In this document: piece after piece, positions 43,072-51,652 of the stretch
Numbering within the stretch: the first letter of the stretch is position 1
Layout of the letters: every line of letters starts with the position of its first letter
Assembly (NCBI RefSeq): GCF_003967075.1
Contig: NZ_AP018664.1
Span: 2,790,001-2,854,000 of the forward strand
DNA from: Sphingobium amiense
GTDB lineage: Bacteria > Pseudomonadota > Alphaproteobacteria > Sphingomonadales > Sphingomonadaceae
DNA: 64,000 nt
Direction: 5' to 3'
Translations under genes and position numbers: made by a program
The notes under the pieces: generated by a model
Database searches by the model: none
The model's input: the letters and a program-made list of their open reading frames with translations, nothing else
Told to the model about the DNA's origin: nothing

Positions 43072-43227
43072 TCCGACCACCGCCTTACCTTGCGAAAATT
43101 CCCGCCGCACCGAGCGCGGCAACATCTTTCCGGCGGGCGGCAGAAAATTGCCGCCCTTGCCGCTCACACGCAGAAAGCCGCCGATTTCCAGCGATTGCCG
43201 CCTTGCCGATGCGTCACCCACGCAAAC

Positions 43228-43243
43228 TGGCACGGCTCTTGCT
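43228..43243 (+). promoter_or_regulatory. sigma-54 promoter of flgBCDEF
   Basis: TGGCACGGCTCTTGCT: perfect -24 (TGGCAC) and -12 (TTGCT) elements with GG-N10-GC spacing, 78 bases upstream of the flgB ATG. Confidence 0.93.
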
Positions 43244-43320
43244 GATAACCGGCTGGATCACCCGCAGGAGACGCCATCAGGCTTCAGAACGGCGGGTGAA
43301 GGTGAAACTTTAGAGCGAAT

Positions 43321-43695
43321 ATGAGCATGTCGGTCGAAGACAATCTGTTCGGGATACACGGGAAGGCGCTGGCGCTGCGGTCGCAGCGGCTGTCACTGCT
43401 CGCGTCCAACATCGCCAATGCCTCCACGCCCGGATACAAGGCGCGCGACATTGATTTCGAGGCGGCGCTCAAGGAAGCGACTGCGCGGAACGGCGGATCG
43501 GCGACCGACGTGTCCAAAGCGGTCGATGATTCGATGGGTTATCGCGTCCCGCTTCAGCCCAGCCTCGACGGCAATACGGTCGAACTCAGCACCGAACAGA
43601 CGCTCTTTGCGGAAAATGCGGTCAAATATCGCACCACTCTCTCTTTTCTTGAGGGCCGCATCAACACCATCAACCGCGCGCTGAAGGGAGAATGA
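43321..43695 (+). CDS. flgB: flagellar rod protein FlgB
   Basis: 124-residue proximal rod protein. Conserved N-terminal D0 region (ALALRSQRLSLLASNIANASTPGYKARDIDFEAAL) and C-terminal helix (TLFAENAVKYRTTLSFLEGRINTINRALKGE). First gene of flgBCDEF, under the sigma-54 promoter at 43228. The stop overlaps the flgC start by four bases. A second ATG two codons in is an equally good start. Confidence 0.96.
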   Translation: MSMSVEDNLFGIHGKALALRSQRLSLLASNIANASTPGYKARDIDFEAALKEATARNGGSATDVSKAVDDSMGYRVPLQPSLDGNTVELSTEQTLFAENAVKYRTTLSFLEGRINTINRALKGE

Positions 43696-44108
43696 GCATG
43701 AGCAACCATGCGCCCATGAACGTCTTCGACATCGCCGGCCGCGCCATGAGCGCGCAGCTCGTGCGCCTCAACGCCACCGCGTCCAATATGGCGAATGCGG
43801 GCAACGTCACCGGCAGCGCGGGCGAAGCCTATCGCGCGATCAAGCCGGTGTTCGAAAGCGTTACCGACACGCCGGGCGTATCGACGGTGAAGGTCAAGAA
43901 TGTCGTAACCACCAGCGCGCAGCCGACCAAGCGCCACGATCCCAACCACCCGCTCGCCGACGCGAACGGCGATGTGTGGGAAGCGGCGGTCGATGAGAAT
44001 GCCGAGCTGGTCGACATGATCGAAACCGCCCGCATGTACCAGAACAACGTGCAGGTGCTGAACACCGCCAAATCGCTGATGATGGAAACCATAAGGATCG
44101 GCAAATGA
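43692..44108 (+). CDS. flgC: flagellar rod protein FlgC
   Basis: 138-residue rod protein with the FlgC pattern: FDIAGRAMSAQLVRLNATASNMANAGNVTGSAGEAYRAIKPVFE and the C-terminal ELVDMIETARMYQNNVQVLNTAKSLMMETIRIGK. ATG 43692 overlaps the flgB stop; ATG 43698 is better spaced from GGGAG and may be the true start. The stop overlaps flgD by four bases. Confidence 0.96.
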   Translation: MSMSNHAPMNVFDIAGRAMSAQLVRLNATASNMANAGNVTGSAGEAYRAIKPVFESVTDTPGVSTVKVKNVVTTSAQPTKRHDPNHPLADANGDVWEAAVDENAELVDMIETARMYQNNVQVLNTAKSLMMETIRIGK

Positions 44109-44761
44109 CGACGACCACCGCCACCGACAGCGCGGGGCTGTCCGTCTATAATCCGAACAAGAATGTCGGCACCGGCAAGTCGACGATGGATCAAGCGAGC
44201 TTTCTGACCCTCCTGACCGCGCAGATGCAGTATCAGGACCCGTTCGAGCCGGTCGACAACGCGCAGATGGTGTCGCAGATGGCGACCATCACCAACTCGT
44301 CGGGCATCGCGGAAATGAACGCGACGCTCAAGAACCTCGCGAGCCAGCTCACGGGCAGCCGACTTGGCGACGCTGCAAGCTGGATCGGCAAGTCCATGCT
44401 GGTCCAGAGCAACATCGCCGCGCCGGACGCCGCGGGCGGCTATGCCGGGCAGATCACCCTGACCAAGGCCGTCGAAGGCGCCTCCATTGATCTGGTCGAT
44501 GCCGCCGGCAACACGGTCAAGACCATCGAAATGGGACCGCAGGCGGCCGGCGACGTCACCTTCTACTGGAACGGCAAGAATGACGCGGGCGAAACGCTCG
44601 CCACCTCGGCGCTTCAGGTGAAGGTCAACGGCGCCAGCCCCAGCAAGGTCGCGACCTGGGCCACCATCGCGGCGGTCCAGTCCCCCGCCGACGGTTCCTC
44701 TTCCAAACTCATCACCGCGCTCGGCAGCTACAGCCCGTCCGACGCGCTGAGCCTCATGTAA
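44105..44761 (+). CDS. flgD: flagellar hook capping protein FlgD
   Basis: 218-residue hook scaffold. The N-terminal QASFLTLLTAQMQYQDPFEPVDNAQMVSQMATITNSSGIAEMN block is the FlgD signature; a FLG-type Tudor/FnIII C-terminal domain (FYWNGKNDAGETLATSALQVKVNGA, about residues 140-190) follows. Overlaps flgC by four bases. A 39-base gap with AAGGAG separates it from flgE. Confidence 0.96.
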   Translation: MTTTTATDSAGLSVYNPNKNVGTGKSTMDQASFLTLLTAQMQYQDPFEPVDNAQMVSQMATITNSSGIAEMNATLKNLASQLTGSRLGDAASWIGKSMLVQSNIAAPDAAGGYAGQITLTKAVEGASIDLVDAAGNTVKTIEMGPQAAGDVTFYWNGKNDAGETLATSALQVKVNGASPSKVATWATIAAVQSPADGSSSKLITALGSYSPSDALSLM

Positions 44762-44800
44762 CGTCTTTCAACCCATCCTTTTCACCCAAGGAGCAACGCC

Positions 44801-45646
44801 ATGTCCTTCTACGTCTCGCTTTCCGGTCTCAAGGGCGCGCAAGCCGACCTGTCGACCATCTCCAACAACGTCGCCAACGTGAACTCGACCGCCTTCAAGA
44901 AGAGCAAGGCGCAGTTCGGCGACATCTTCGCCGCATCGCCGATGCAGACCACGCATCAGGTCGCGGGTCAGGGCGTCCGCGTTCTGGGCATCAACCAGCA
45001 ATATACGCAGGGCACGATCGAAACCACGGACAAGACGCTGGACCTCGCCATCACCGGCGAAGGCTTCTTCACCGTCAAGGCGGCCGACGGCACGGTCGGC
45101 TACACCCGCAACGGCGCGTTCGCCGTCGATGACGACCGCTATGCCGTCGACACGACCGGCGCGCGCATGCAGGTTCTGGCGGTCGATCCGCAGACCGGCA
45201 CATTGACCGCCGCTCCGACCAGCGCCACGACCCCGGCCGACCTGACCGATCTGCAAATTCCCACCACGCTGGACGGTGTCGCCAACGGGCCTCAGCTCAC
45301 CAGCGTCGGCGTGAACAAGGCCGGTCTGGTTTCGGCGATCTATGCGGATGGCACTACCCGCTATCTGGGTCAGGTCGCGATGGCTTCGTTCAACAGCATG
45401 GAAGGTCTGCGCCAGCAGGGTAATGCCCACTGGTCCGCGACGGTCGCGAGCGGCAGCCCGATCTTCGGCACCGCCAATCAGGGCATGTATGGATCGGTCA
45501 ACTCCGGCTCGCTGGAACGTTCCAACGTCGATATTACCGACGAACTGGTCGCGCTGATCGCGGCGCAGCGCAATTTCCAGGCGAACAGCAAGGCGATCGA
45601 GGCAGCGAACACGCTGACCACCACCATCGTCAACATGCGCACGTAA
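44801..45646 (+). CDS. flgE: flagellar hook protein FlgE (short form)
   Basis: 281-residue hook protein. N-terminal D0 (MSFYVSLSGLKGAQADLSTISNNVANVNSTAFKKSKAQFGDIFA), the central TLDLAITGEGFFTVKA and the C-terminal ERSNVDITDELVALIAAQRNFQANSKAIEAANTLTTTIVNMRT are complete. It is markedly shorter than typical FlgE (about 400 residues), barely longer than FlgF or FlgG here, so the exposed outer domain must be reduced. Identity as FlgE rather than another rod protein rests on position after flgD and the SFYVSLSGL start. AAGGAG precedes the ATG. Confidence 0.9.
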   Translation: MSFYVSLSGLKGAQADLSTISNNVANVNSTAFKKSKAQFGDIFAASPMQTTHQVAGQGVRVLGINQQYTQGTIETTDKTLDLAITGEGFFTVKAADGTVGYTRNGAFAVDDDRYAVDTTGARMQVLAVDPQTGTLTAAPTSATTPADLTDLQIPTTLDGVANGPQLTSVGVNKAGLVSAIYADGTTRYLGQVAMASFNSMEGLRQQGNAHWSATVASGSPIFGTANQGMYGSVNSGSLERSNVDITDELVALIAAQRNFQANSKAIEAANTLTTTIVNMRT

Positions 45647-45670
45647 AAGCCGCAATAGAAGGAATCGCCT

Positions 45671-46414
45671 ATGGATCGGCTCGTCAACACGGCTCTTACC
45701 GCCATGCGCGGCGCGATGGCGCGGCAGGCGTCGGTCGCGAACAATCTCGCGAACGTCAACACTGTCGGCTTCCGCGCCGAAGTGGCGAATGCCGAGACAC
45801 GCTGGATCAAGGGCGATACCTTCGACACACGGGCACAGGCGTCCGAACAGGTGATCGCCGCCGACATGGCGCAAGGCGCGGTCACTTCTACCGGCAATCC
45901 GCTCGACGTGGCCATGGACGGGGACGCACTGCTCACTGTCCAGGCCGAGGACGGCAGCGAAGCCTATACGCGCCGCGGCGACCTCAAGGTCACGGACAGC
46001 GGCCTCCTGACCACCGGCGACGGCCTTGCCGTTCTGGGCGAAGGCGGACCCATCGTCCTGCCGCAGATGGACAGCGTCTCCATCGCGCAGGATGGCAGCA
46101 TCTGGGGCGTGCCGCAGGGCGGCGATCCCGCAAACCCGCAGCAGGTCGACAAGCTCAAGCTCGTCAATGCCGCAGGTTCGGGCATCGCCAAGGGCAAGGA
46201 CGGGCTGTTCCGCGAAGTCAATGGCGGCGCCCTCCCCTCAGACCCGCTCGCGACCGTGACGTCTGGATCGCTCGAAGGATCGAACGTCAATGCGACCACC
46301 GCCCTTATCCAGATGATCGAGGCCAGCCGCGCCTATGAAACGCAGATCAAGATGATCGACACCGCCAAGCAGCTTGACGATGGCGGCGCTTCGCTGATGC
46401 GCCTCGATAGCTGA
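45671..46414 (+). CDS. flgF: flagellar rod protein FlgF
   Basis: 247-residue proximal rod protein. The start MDRLVNTALTAMRGAMARQASVANNLANVNTVGFRAEVANAET and the end ERSNV-like GSNVNATTALIQMIEASRAYETQIKMIDTAKQLDDGGASLMRLDS are typical of FlgF. AAGGA precedes the ATG by about 9 bases. Last gene of flgBCDEF; the next gene has its own sigma-54 promoter 19 bases after this stop. Confidence 0.95.
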   Translation: MDRLVNTALTAMRGAMARQASVANNLANVNTVGFRAEVANAETRWIKGDTFDTRAQASEQVIAADMAQGAVTSTGNPLDVAMDGDALLTVQAEDGSEAYTRRGDLKVTDSGLLTTGDGLAVLGEGGPIVLPQMDSVSIAQDGSIWGVPQGGDPANPQQVDKLKLVNAAGSGIAKGKDGLFREVNGGALPSDPLATVTSGSLEGSNVNATTALIQMIEASRAYETQIKMIDTAKQLDDGGASLMRLDS

Positions 46415-46432
46415 ACGGCAGATGGTTAATTT

Positions 46433-46448
46433 TGGCACGCCTCTTGCT
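46433..46448 (+). promoter_or_regulatory. sigma-54 promoter of flgGHIJKL
   Basis: TGGCACGCCTCTTGCT: perfect TGGCAC and TTGCT with GG-N10-GC spacing, 53 bases upstream of the flgG ATG and 19 bases after the flgF stop. Confidence 0.93.
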
Positions 46449-46500
46449 TAGATGCGTGCATGAGCAGCCCGCCTGAGGGCCGCACCCTGGAGATGTCACG

Positions 46501-47289
46501 ATGAGCAACGCCGCCCTTCATGTCGCCCGCACCGGCCTCGACGCGCAGAACACGAAGATGCGCGTGATCGCCAACAATCTGGCGAACGTCAACACGACCG
46601 GCTTCAAAAAGGACCGCGCCGATTTCGAGACGCTGGCCTATCAGCAGATCATTCAGGCAGGCGCGAACAGCGACAGCGAGAACAAGTTCGCCAACGGCCT
46701 CAATCTGGGGTCGGGCGTCGCGCTTCAGGGCACCAGCAAGATCAACACGCAGGGGACGCTGAACCAGACCGGCAACACGCTCGACATGGCAATCGAGGGG
46801 TCGGGCTATTTTCAGGTGCAGCGCCCGGACGGTTCCATCGCCTATACCCGCGCGGGCAATTTCAGCGTCAGCGCCGAAGGCACGGTCGTCACGTCGGAAG
46901 GGCTGCCGCTGATTCCTCAGATCACTGTGCCGCAGGGTGCGACTTCGGTGTCGGTCGGCAATGACGGCACGATCTCCGCGACGCTGCAGGGTCAGAGCGA
47001 ACCGAGCCAGCTCGGCCAGATCGAAGTCGCAAGCTTCATGAACCCGGCGGGCCTTCAGTCGCTGGGCGGCAACCTGCTCGTCGAGACGGCCGCCAGCGGC
47101 ACACCGCAGGTGGGCGTCGCGGGTCTCGAAGGCCGCGGCGTTATCCGCTCCGGTTTCCTCGAAACCTCGAACGTCAACATCGTCGAGGAACTGGTCGACA
47201 TGATCGAGACGCAGCGCGCCTATGAGGTGAACAGCAAGATGATCAAGGCGACGGACGAAATGCTCCAGTACGCCAACCAGAATATCTGA
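46501..47289 (+). CDS. flgG: flagellar distal rod protein FlgG
   Basis: 262-residue protein with the complete FlgG pattern: MSNAALHVARTGLDAQNTKMRVIANNLANVNTTGFKKDRADFETLAYQ, GTLNQTGNTLDMAIEGSGYFQVQRPDGSIAYTRAG and the C-terminal SNVNIVEELVDMIETQRAYEVNSKMIKATDEMLQYANQNI. Starts the second flg operon from its own sigma-54 promoter. GGAG lies about 9 bases upstream of the ATG. Confidence 0.97.
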   Translation: MSNAALHVARTGLDAQNTKMRVIANNLANVNTTGFKKDRADFETLAYQQIIQAGANSDSENKFANGLNLGSGVALQGTSKINTQGTLNQTGNTLDMAIEGSGYFQVQRPDGSIAYTRAGNFSVSAEGTVVTSEGLPLIPQITVPQGATSVSVGNDGTISATLQGQSEPSQLGQIEVASFMNPAGLQSLGGNLLVETAASGTPQVGVAGLEGRGVIRSGFLETSNVNIVEELVDMIETQRAYEVNSKMIKATDEMLQYANQNI

Positions 47290-47299
47290 GGGCTGACAG

Positions 47300-47977
47300 A
47301 TGCGCCTCACTTCCCTTCTCATCGCCGCTTCGGCCCTCGCGCTGGCCGCCGCGCCAGCCGACGCGGGCCGCAAGAAGCGCGACATCGAACGCGACTATTA
47401 CGCGCCGACCGTCGTCGCTCAGCCGGCCGCCGCACCGGCGAACGGCTCCATCTTTCAGGCGTCGATGGGCTACACGCCGCTGACCAGCGGCGCGCGGGCG
47501 ACCAGCGTCGGCGACATCATCACCATCGTCCTCGTCGAACGGACGCAGGCGACCAAGAGCACCAGCGCCGACACGGCCCGCAACGGCTCCATCGGCCTGA
47601 CGCCGCCGACCACCGGCATCTTCTCCAAGCTGTTCTCCGCCAGCGATGTAGCGGCAGGCGGCACCAACAGTTTCACTGGCAAGGGCGGGGCGAGCCAGTC
47701 CAACGCGCTGTCGGGCGAAATCACGGTGACGATCGCGGCGGTCTATCCCAACGGCACCATGATGGTGAAGGGCGAAAAGGCGCTGACGCTCAACCGGGGC
47801 GACGAATATATCCAGCTCAGCGGCCTCGTCCGCCAAGCCGACATCGCGCCCGACAACCGCATCGCTTCGACCCGCGTGGCCGACGCGAAGATCATCTACA
47901 AGGGCAAGGGCGAGATCGCGAATGCGAGCCGGCAGGGCTGGCTCCAGCGTTTCTTCTCGGCCATCAGCCCCTTCTGA
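47300..47977 (+). CDS. flgH: flagellar L-ring protein FlgH
   Basis: 225-residue outer-membrane ring protein. A signal peptide (MRLTSLLIAASALALAAAPADA) is visible; mature parts include QASMGYTPLTSGARATSVGDIITIVLVER, SLSGEITVTIAAVYPNGTMMVKGEKALTLNRGDEYIQLSGLVRQADIAPDN and STRVADAKIIYKGKGEI, all FlgH blocks. A lipobox cysteine, usual in enterobacterial FlgH, is not seen here. Ten bases after flgG. Confidence 0.93.
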   Translation: MRLTSLLIAASALALAAAPADAGRKKRDIERDYYAPTVVAQPAAAPANGSIFQASMGYTPLTSGARATSVGDIITIVLVERTQATKSTSADTARNGSIGLTPPTTGIFSKLFSASDVAAGGTNSFTGKGGASQSNALSGEITVTIAAVYPNGTMMVKGEKALTLNRGDEYIQLSGLVRQADIAPDNRIASTRVADAKIIYKGKGEIANASRQGWLQRFFSAISPF

Positions 47978-47996
47978 CGAGGATTTGGACAGCATC

Positions 47997-49097
47997 ATGA
48001 TCCGCCTCCTGCGCCTTATCCTCGCTGCCTTCGTCCTGATCGGGGCGCCTGTCGCCCATGCCGAAAGGGTCAAGGATCTTGGCACCTTTCAGGGGGTGCG
48101 GCCCAACCAGCTTACCGGCTACGGCATCGTCGTGGGTCTCGCCGGAACGGGCGACGACAGCATCCAATATGCGACCGAGGGCATGAAGGGCGTCGTCTCG
48201 CGCTTCGGCCTTACGCTGCCGCAGGGCGTCAATCCGGCGCTCAAGAATGCGGCAGCGGTGCTGGTGACGGCGGACCTCCCCGCATTCTCCAAGCCCGGTC
48301 AGCGGCTGGACGTGACCGTTTCGGCGCTGGGCAAGGCCAAGTCGCTGCGCGGCGGCACGCTCATCATGACACCGCTGCGCGGTGCCGATAACGAAATCTA
48401 CGCCATGGCGCAGGGCAATCTTGCCGTCGGCGGTCTCGGCGTTTCAGGCGCGGACGGCAGTCAGGTCTCGGTGAACGTCCCGTCCGCCGGGCGCATTCCG
48501 GGCGGAGCTACGGTCGAGCGCGCGGTCGCCACCGGCTTCGACACCGCGCCCACGCTGACGTTCAACCTTTCCGAAGCCGACCTGACCACCGCGCTGCGCG
48601 TGGCGGACGGCATCAACCGCGCCTTCGGAGACAAGCGCGCGAGCGCAGTCGATGCGGTTTCGATCGCGGTCAATGCGCCGCAGGGCGCGGAAAGCCGCAT
48701 CATGATGATGGGCATGATCGAGAATATCGAAGTGTCGCCCGCAGACGCGCCGGCCAAGGTCATCGTCAACGCCCGCACCGGCACCGTCGTCATCAACGGC
48801 GCGGTGAAGATCCACCCCGCCGCCATCGCGCACGGCAAGATCACGGTCAGCGTCAACGAAAGCCCCCGCGTCGTGCAGCCCGCGCCCTTCAGCCAGGGCC
48901 GCACCGCGACCGAGCAGTCGAGCAGCATCAGCATCGACGAGCAGAAGAAGCCCATGATTAATTTTAAAGGTGGGGCGTCGCTGGCCGATATAGTCAAGGC
49001 GGTGAACGCCATAGGCGCTTCCCCCGCAGACATGGTCGCGATCCTGGAAGCACTCAAGCAGGCTGGCGCACTCAAGGCTGAACTGGTGGTGCTGTGA
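47997..49097 (+). CDS. flgI: flagellar P-ring protein FlgI
   Basis: 366-residue periplasmic ring protein. The signal peptide MIRLLRLILAAFVLIGAPVAHA is followed by the VKDLGTFQGVRPNQLTGYGIVVGLAGTGDDS block typical of FlgI, and the protein ends INFKGGASLADIVKAVNAIGASPADMVAILEALKQAGALKAELVVL. ATG 47997 is chosen because the signal peptide begins there; a longer in-frame start at 47922 lies inside flgH. The stop overlaps the flgJ start. Confidence 0.96.
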   Translation: MIRLLRLILAAFVLIGAPVAHAERVKDLGTFQGVRPNQLTGYGIVVGLAGTGDDSIQYATEGMKGVVSRFGLTLPQGVNPALKNAAAVLVTADLPAFSKPGQRLDVTVSALGKAKSLRGGTLIMTPLRGADNEIYAMAQGNLAVGGLGVSGADGSQVSVNVPSAGRIPGGATVERAVATGFDTAPTLTFNLSEADLTTALRVADGINRAFGDKRASAVDAVSIAVNAPQGAESRIMMMGMIENIEVSPADAPAKVIVNARTGTVVINGAVKIHPAAIAHGKITVSVNESPRVVQPAPFSQGRTATEQSSSISIDEQKKPMINFKGGASLADIVKAVNAIGASPADMVAILEALKQAGALKAELVVL

Positions 49098-49435
49098 TGC
49101 AGGTTGCAAAGATTTCGCCGGGCGCGACGCCCGCTCCCGCCAACAGCGGCAAGGCTGCGCTCGAAAAAGTCGCGCAGCAGTTCGAGGCTGTGTTCCTGCG
49201 CCAGATGATCGGCGCGATGCGCTCGGCCAGCCTTGCGGAAGGCATCAGCGATTCGAGCGCGACGCAGCAGTTTCAGGACATGGCCGACGCCCGCACCGCA
49301 GACAGCATGGCGTCAAAGGGCGCGATGGGCATTGCCGAGCTGTTGATTCAGCAGTTCGGCAGCCGCGTCGCTGCCTCGCCTGCCCCACCGTCACCGGCAG
49401 CGCCGGACGCCCCGGCTGCGGCTGAAGGCGCATGA
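49097..49435 (+). CDS. flgJ: rod-binding protein FlgJ, N-terminal domain only
   Basis: 112-residue protein equal to the rod-capping half of FlgJ (LEKVAQQFEAVFLRQMIGAMRSASL and SATQQFQDMADARTADSMASKGAMGIAELLIQQF). The C-terminal muramidase domain found in enterobacterial FlgJ is missing; the transglycosylase at 39683 likely supplies it. GTG 49094 overlaps the flgI stop and ATG 49097 shares its stop; the ATG is preferred. The stop overlaps flgK by four bases. Confidence 0.92.
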   Translation: MQVAKISPGATPAPANSGKAALEKVAQQFEAVFLRQMIGAMRSASLAEGISDSSATQQFQDMADARTADSMASKGAMGIAELLIQQFGSRVAASPAPPSPAAPDAPAAAEGA

Positions 49436-50766
49436 GCGACCTCTTCATCATCGGTGCGTCGGGCACCAAGGCCTACCGCACAGCGATGGCCGCGATTTCG
49501 GAAAATATCTCCAACGCGAGCACGACGGGCTATGCGCGGCGATCGGCGACGACGGGGGAATCGGGCGCATCGACGGCGACCATGGCGACCTATGTGTCGA
49601 ACGCCAATTTCGGCGGCACGCAGGTGCTGAGCATCAACCGCGCGACCGATCCCTATCTCGATTCGACCGTGCGCTCGACCGGCATGGCGCTGGGCAGCGC
49701 TTCGGCGCGGCTGCGCTGGCTGACGGACGCAGAAACCGCGCTCAACGACACAGGCACCGGCATCGGCAAGCTGATGGCTGGCATGTATCAGAATATGGAG
49801 AAACTGGCCGCCAGCCCGAACGACAAGTCGCTGCGCGTCACCACCATAGACAGCATCAGCCGCGTGACGCAGGCCTTCAACCAGACGGCGGGCGATCTTC
49901 AGAACGTCTCCACGGGCATCGCGACCGAAGCGCGCAGTTCGGTCGAGAGCATCAACGCGTCGCTCTCCGCGCTCGCCGACATCAACAACAGCCTGCTGCG
50001 CGCGCGGCCGGGCACGTCTGCCTATGCGCAATTGCTCGACGGCCGCGATTCCGCACTTGCCGCGCTTTCCGAAAATCTCAACGTTACGATCAGCTTCGGT
50101 GCGCACGACAGTGCGGAAATCACCTATGGCGGCCAGGCGCTCGTCACCGGCAACACAGCGACGAGCGTTGCCGTCGACACCAACGCGAACGGCACGCTGG
50201 CGTTCAGTCTCGCCGACGGCACCGCGCTCGGCGCGCCGGGCAGCGGCAAGCTGGGCGGCTATTTCTCGGCTGCGTCGACCGTTGCGGACCGGCGGGCCGA
50301 TCTCGACACGCTCGCGGCGAAGTTCGTGACCGACCTCAACACCTGGCACGCGCAGGGTCTGACGGATGCGGGGCAGGCGGGCGGCGCTCTGCTGTCCGGC
50401 ACCACCGCTGCGACCCTTGCGACGCTCATCACCGACCCGGTCGACCTTGCGACGCGGTCCGCGGACGGGACGCTCAACGGAAATCTCCTCACCGTCACGT
50501 CCGCGCTGCGCGGCAATGGCAGCGTCGAGCAGGGCTGGACCGGCATCATCACCGCGCATGCCAATCTGCTGGCGTCGACCAAGGCGGAAAGCGACACGGC
50601 GACCAGCCGTAACGATCAGGCGGTGGCTGCGCGCGAATCGGTGAGCGGCGTCGATCTCGACATGGAGGCCGCAGACCTTCTGCGCATCCAGCAAGCCTAT
50701 TCGGCGAGCGCGAAGATCATTCAGGTCGCCAAAGATGTAGTCGATTCGATCCTTCGGATCAGTTGA
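49432..50766 (+). CDS. flgK: flagellar hook-associated protein FlgK
   Basis: 444-residue hook-filament junction protein. The N terminus DLFIIGASGTKAYRTAMAAISENISNASTTGYARR and the C-terminal GVDLDMEAADLLRIQQAYSASAKIIQVAKDVVDSILRI match FlgK; the central AQLLDGRDSALAALSENLNVTI is also typical. The first and last 60 residues form the D0 coiled coil. Overlaps flgJ by four bases; flgL follows after 17 bases. AAGG precedes the ATG. Confidence 0.94.
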   Translation: MSDLFIIGASGTKAYRTAMAAISENISNASTTGYARRSATTGESGASTATMATYVSNANFGGTQVLSINRATDPYLDSTVRSTGMALGSASARLRWLTDAETALNDTGTGIGKLMAGMYQNMEKLAASPNDKSLRVTTIDSISRVTQAFNQTAGDLQNVSTGIATEARSSVESINASLSALADINNSLLRARPGTSAYAQLLDGRDSALAALSENLNVTISFGAHDSAEITYGGQALVTGNTATSVAVDTNANGTLAFSLADGTALGAPGSGKLGGYFSAASTVADRRADLDTLAAKFVTDLNTWHAQGLTDAGQAGGALLSGTTAATLATLITDPVDLATRSADGTLNGNLLTVTSALRGNGSVEQGWTGIITAHANLLASTKAESDTATSRNDQAVAARESVSGVDLDMEAADLLRIQQAYSASAKIIQVAKDVVDSILRIS

Positions 50767-50783
50767 CAGGGGAAGGACGAATC

Positions 50784-51629
50784 ATGGTAGGCATCACCAA
50801 CAAGATCATCGTCGCCGAAATGCGCCGCCAGCAGCAACTGTCGCAGAGCATCGTTGACGGGCAGACGGCGATTTCCAGCGGCGTCACGCTGACCAAGCCT
50901 TCGCAGGATGTGCTGTCCTGGGTCCAGTTGTCGGAAGTGGGCCGGTCGCAGGCGCAGCAGGCCGCATGGCAGGACAATGTCAAATATGGCACCACCCGCG
51001 CCAGCAACGCGGAAGCCAATCTGAACGAAATCAACAACCTGCTGGTGCAGGCGCAGGAACTGATGACGAACGCGCGTAACGGTTCGCTGAACGACACCAG
51101 CCGCGCCGCCTTCGTCGAGAAAATGTCGACGCTGCGCACTACGGTCAACGAATTGCTGAACCAGAAAGATTATCAGGGCACGTCCGTGTTCGACGACGGG
51201 CAGAGCGTTCTGGTTCCGGTCAGCCGCGGCCTCAACCTGTCGGTGGCGGGGACGAGGCAGGAAGTGTCCGAAGGCATCGACGTCAACGGCACCGCCATGT
51301 CGATCGACGCGATCTTCCAGCAGAGCATCACCGCGCTCCAGACCGGCACCGATACCGATGTCGCCGCAGCGCTGAAAGGCGTGCAGGCGGCGCAGGGCCA
51401 TATCACGGTCGAACAGGCAAAGCAGGGCGTGCGGGCGGATCGGCTGGAAACGGTGGGCAACCGTCTCACCGAAGTCGACATCAACCTGAAGGAGCGTCAG
51501 GGCGCTCTGGAATCGACCGACCTTCAGGAAGTCATCTCCCGCGTCCAGTCGCAACTGCTTCAGCTCGAAGCGGCGCAGTCGGCTTTCGCACGGATCAACA
51601 AGCAGACGCTGTTCGACCTCATCAACTGA
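50784..51629 (+). CDS. flgL: flagellar hook-associated protein FlgL
   Basis: 281-residue flagellin-like junction protein. N-terminal QQQLSQSIVDGQTAISSGVTLTKPSQDVLSWVQLSEV and C-terminal STDLQEVISRVQSQLLQLEAAQSAFARINKQTLFDLIN match FlgL. ATG 50784 is chosen because GGAAGGA lies just upstream; an in-frame ATG at 50763 overlaps the flgK stop and is less well placed. Last gene of flgGHIJKL, followed by a short hairpin. Confidence 0.94.
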   Translation: MVGITNKIIVAEMRRQQQLSQSIVDGQTAISSGVTLTKPSQDVLSWVQLSEVGRSQAQQAAWQDNVKYGTTRASNAEANLNEINNLLVQAQELMTNARNGSLNDTSRAAFVEKMSTLRTTVNELLNQKDYQGTSVFDDGQSVLVPVSRGLNLSVAGTRQEVSEGIDVNGTAMSIDAIFQQSITALQTGTDTDVAAALKGVQAAQGHITVEQAKQGVRADRLETVGNRLTEVDINLKERQGALESTDLQEVISRVQSQLLQLEAAQSAFARINKQTLFDLIN

Positions 51630-51651
51630 CCGGCAAAAAGAATCGCCGGTC
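51628..51651 (+). terminator. hairpin after flgL
   Basis: GACCGGC (51628-51634) pairs with GCCGGTC (51645-51651) around a 10-base A-rich loop, starting in the flgL stop. No T-run follows, so its strength as terminator is uncertain. Confidence 0.5.
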
Positions 51652-51652
51652 C

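Noticed and set aside
43135..43156. hairpin GGGCGGCA/TGCCGCCC upstream of the miniature stator pair
   Set aside because: Real 8-bp inverted repeat but no context (distance, T-run) to give it a role; left out of the features.
43072..43227. sigma-54 site for the miniature stator pair on the minus strand
   Set aside because: Only a GG-N10-GC match without the TGGCAC or TTGCT context; not convincing.
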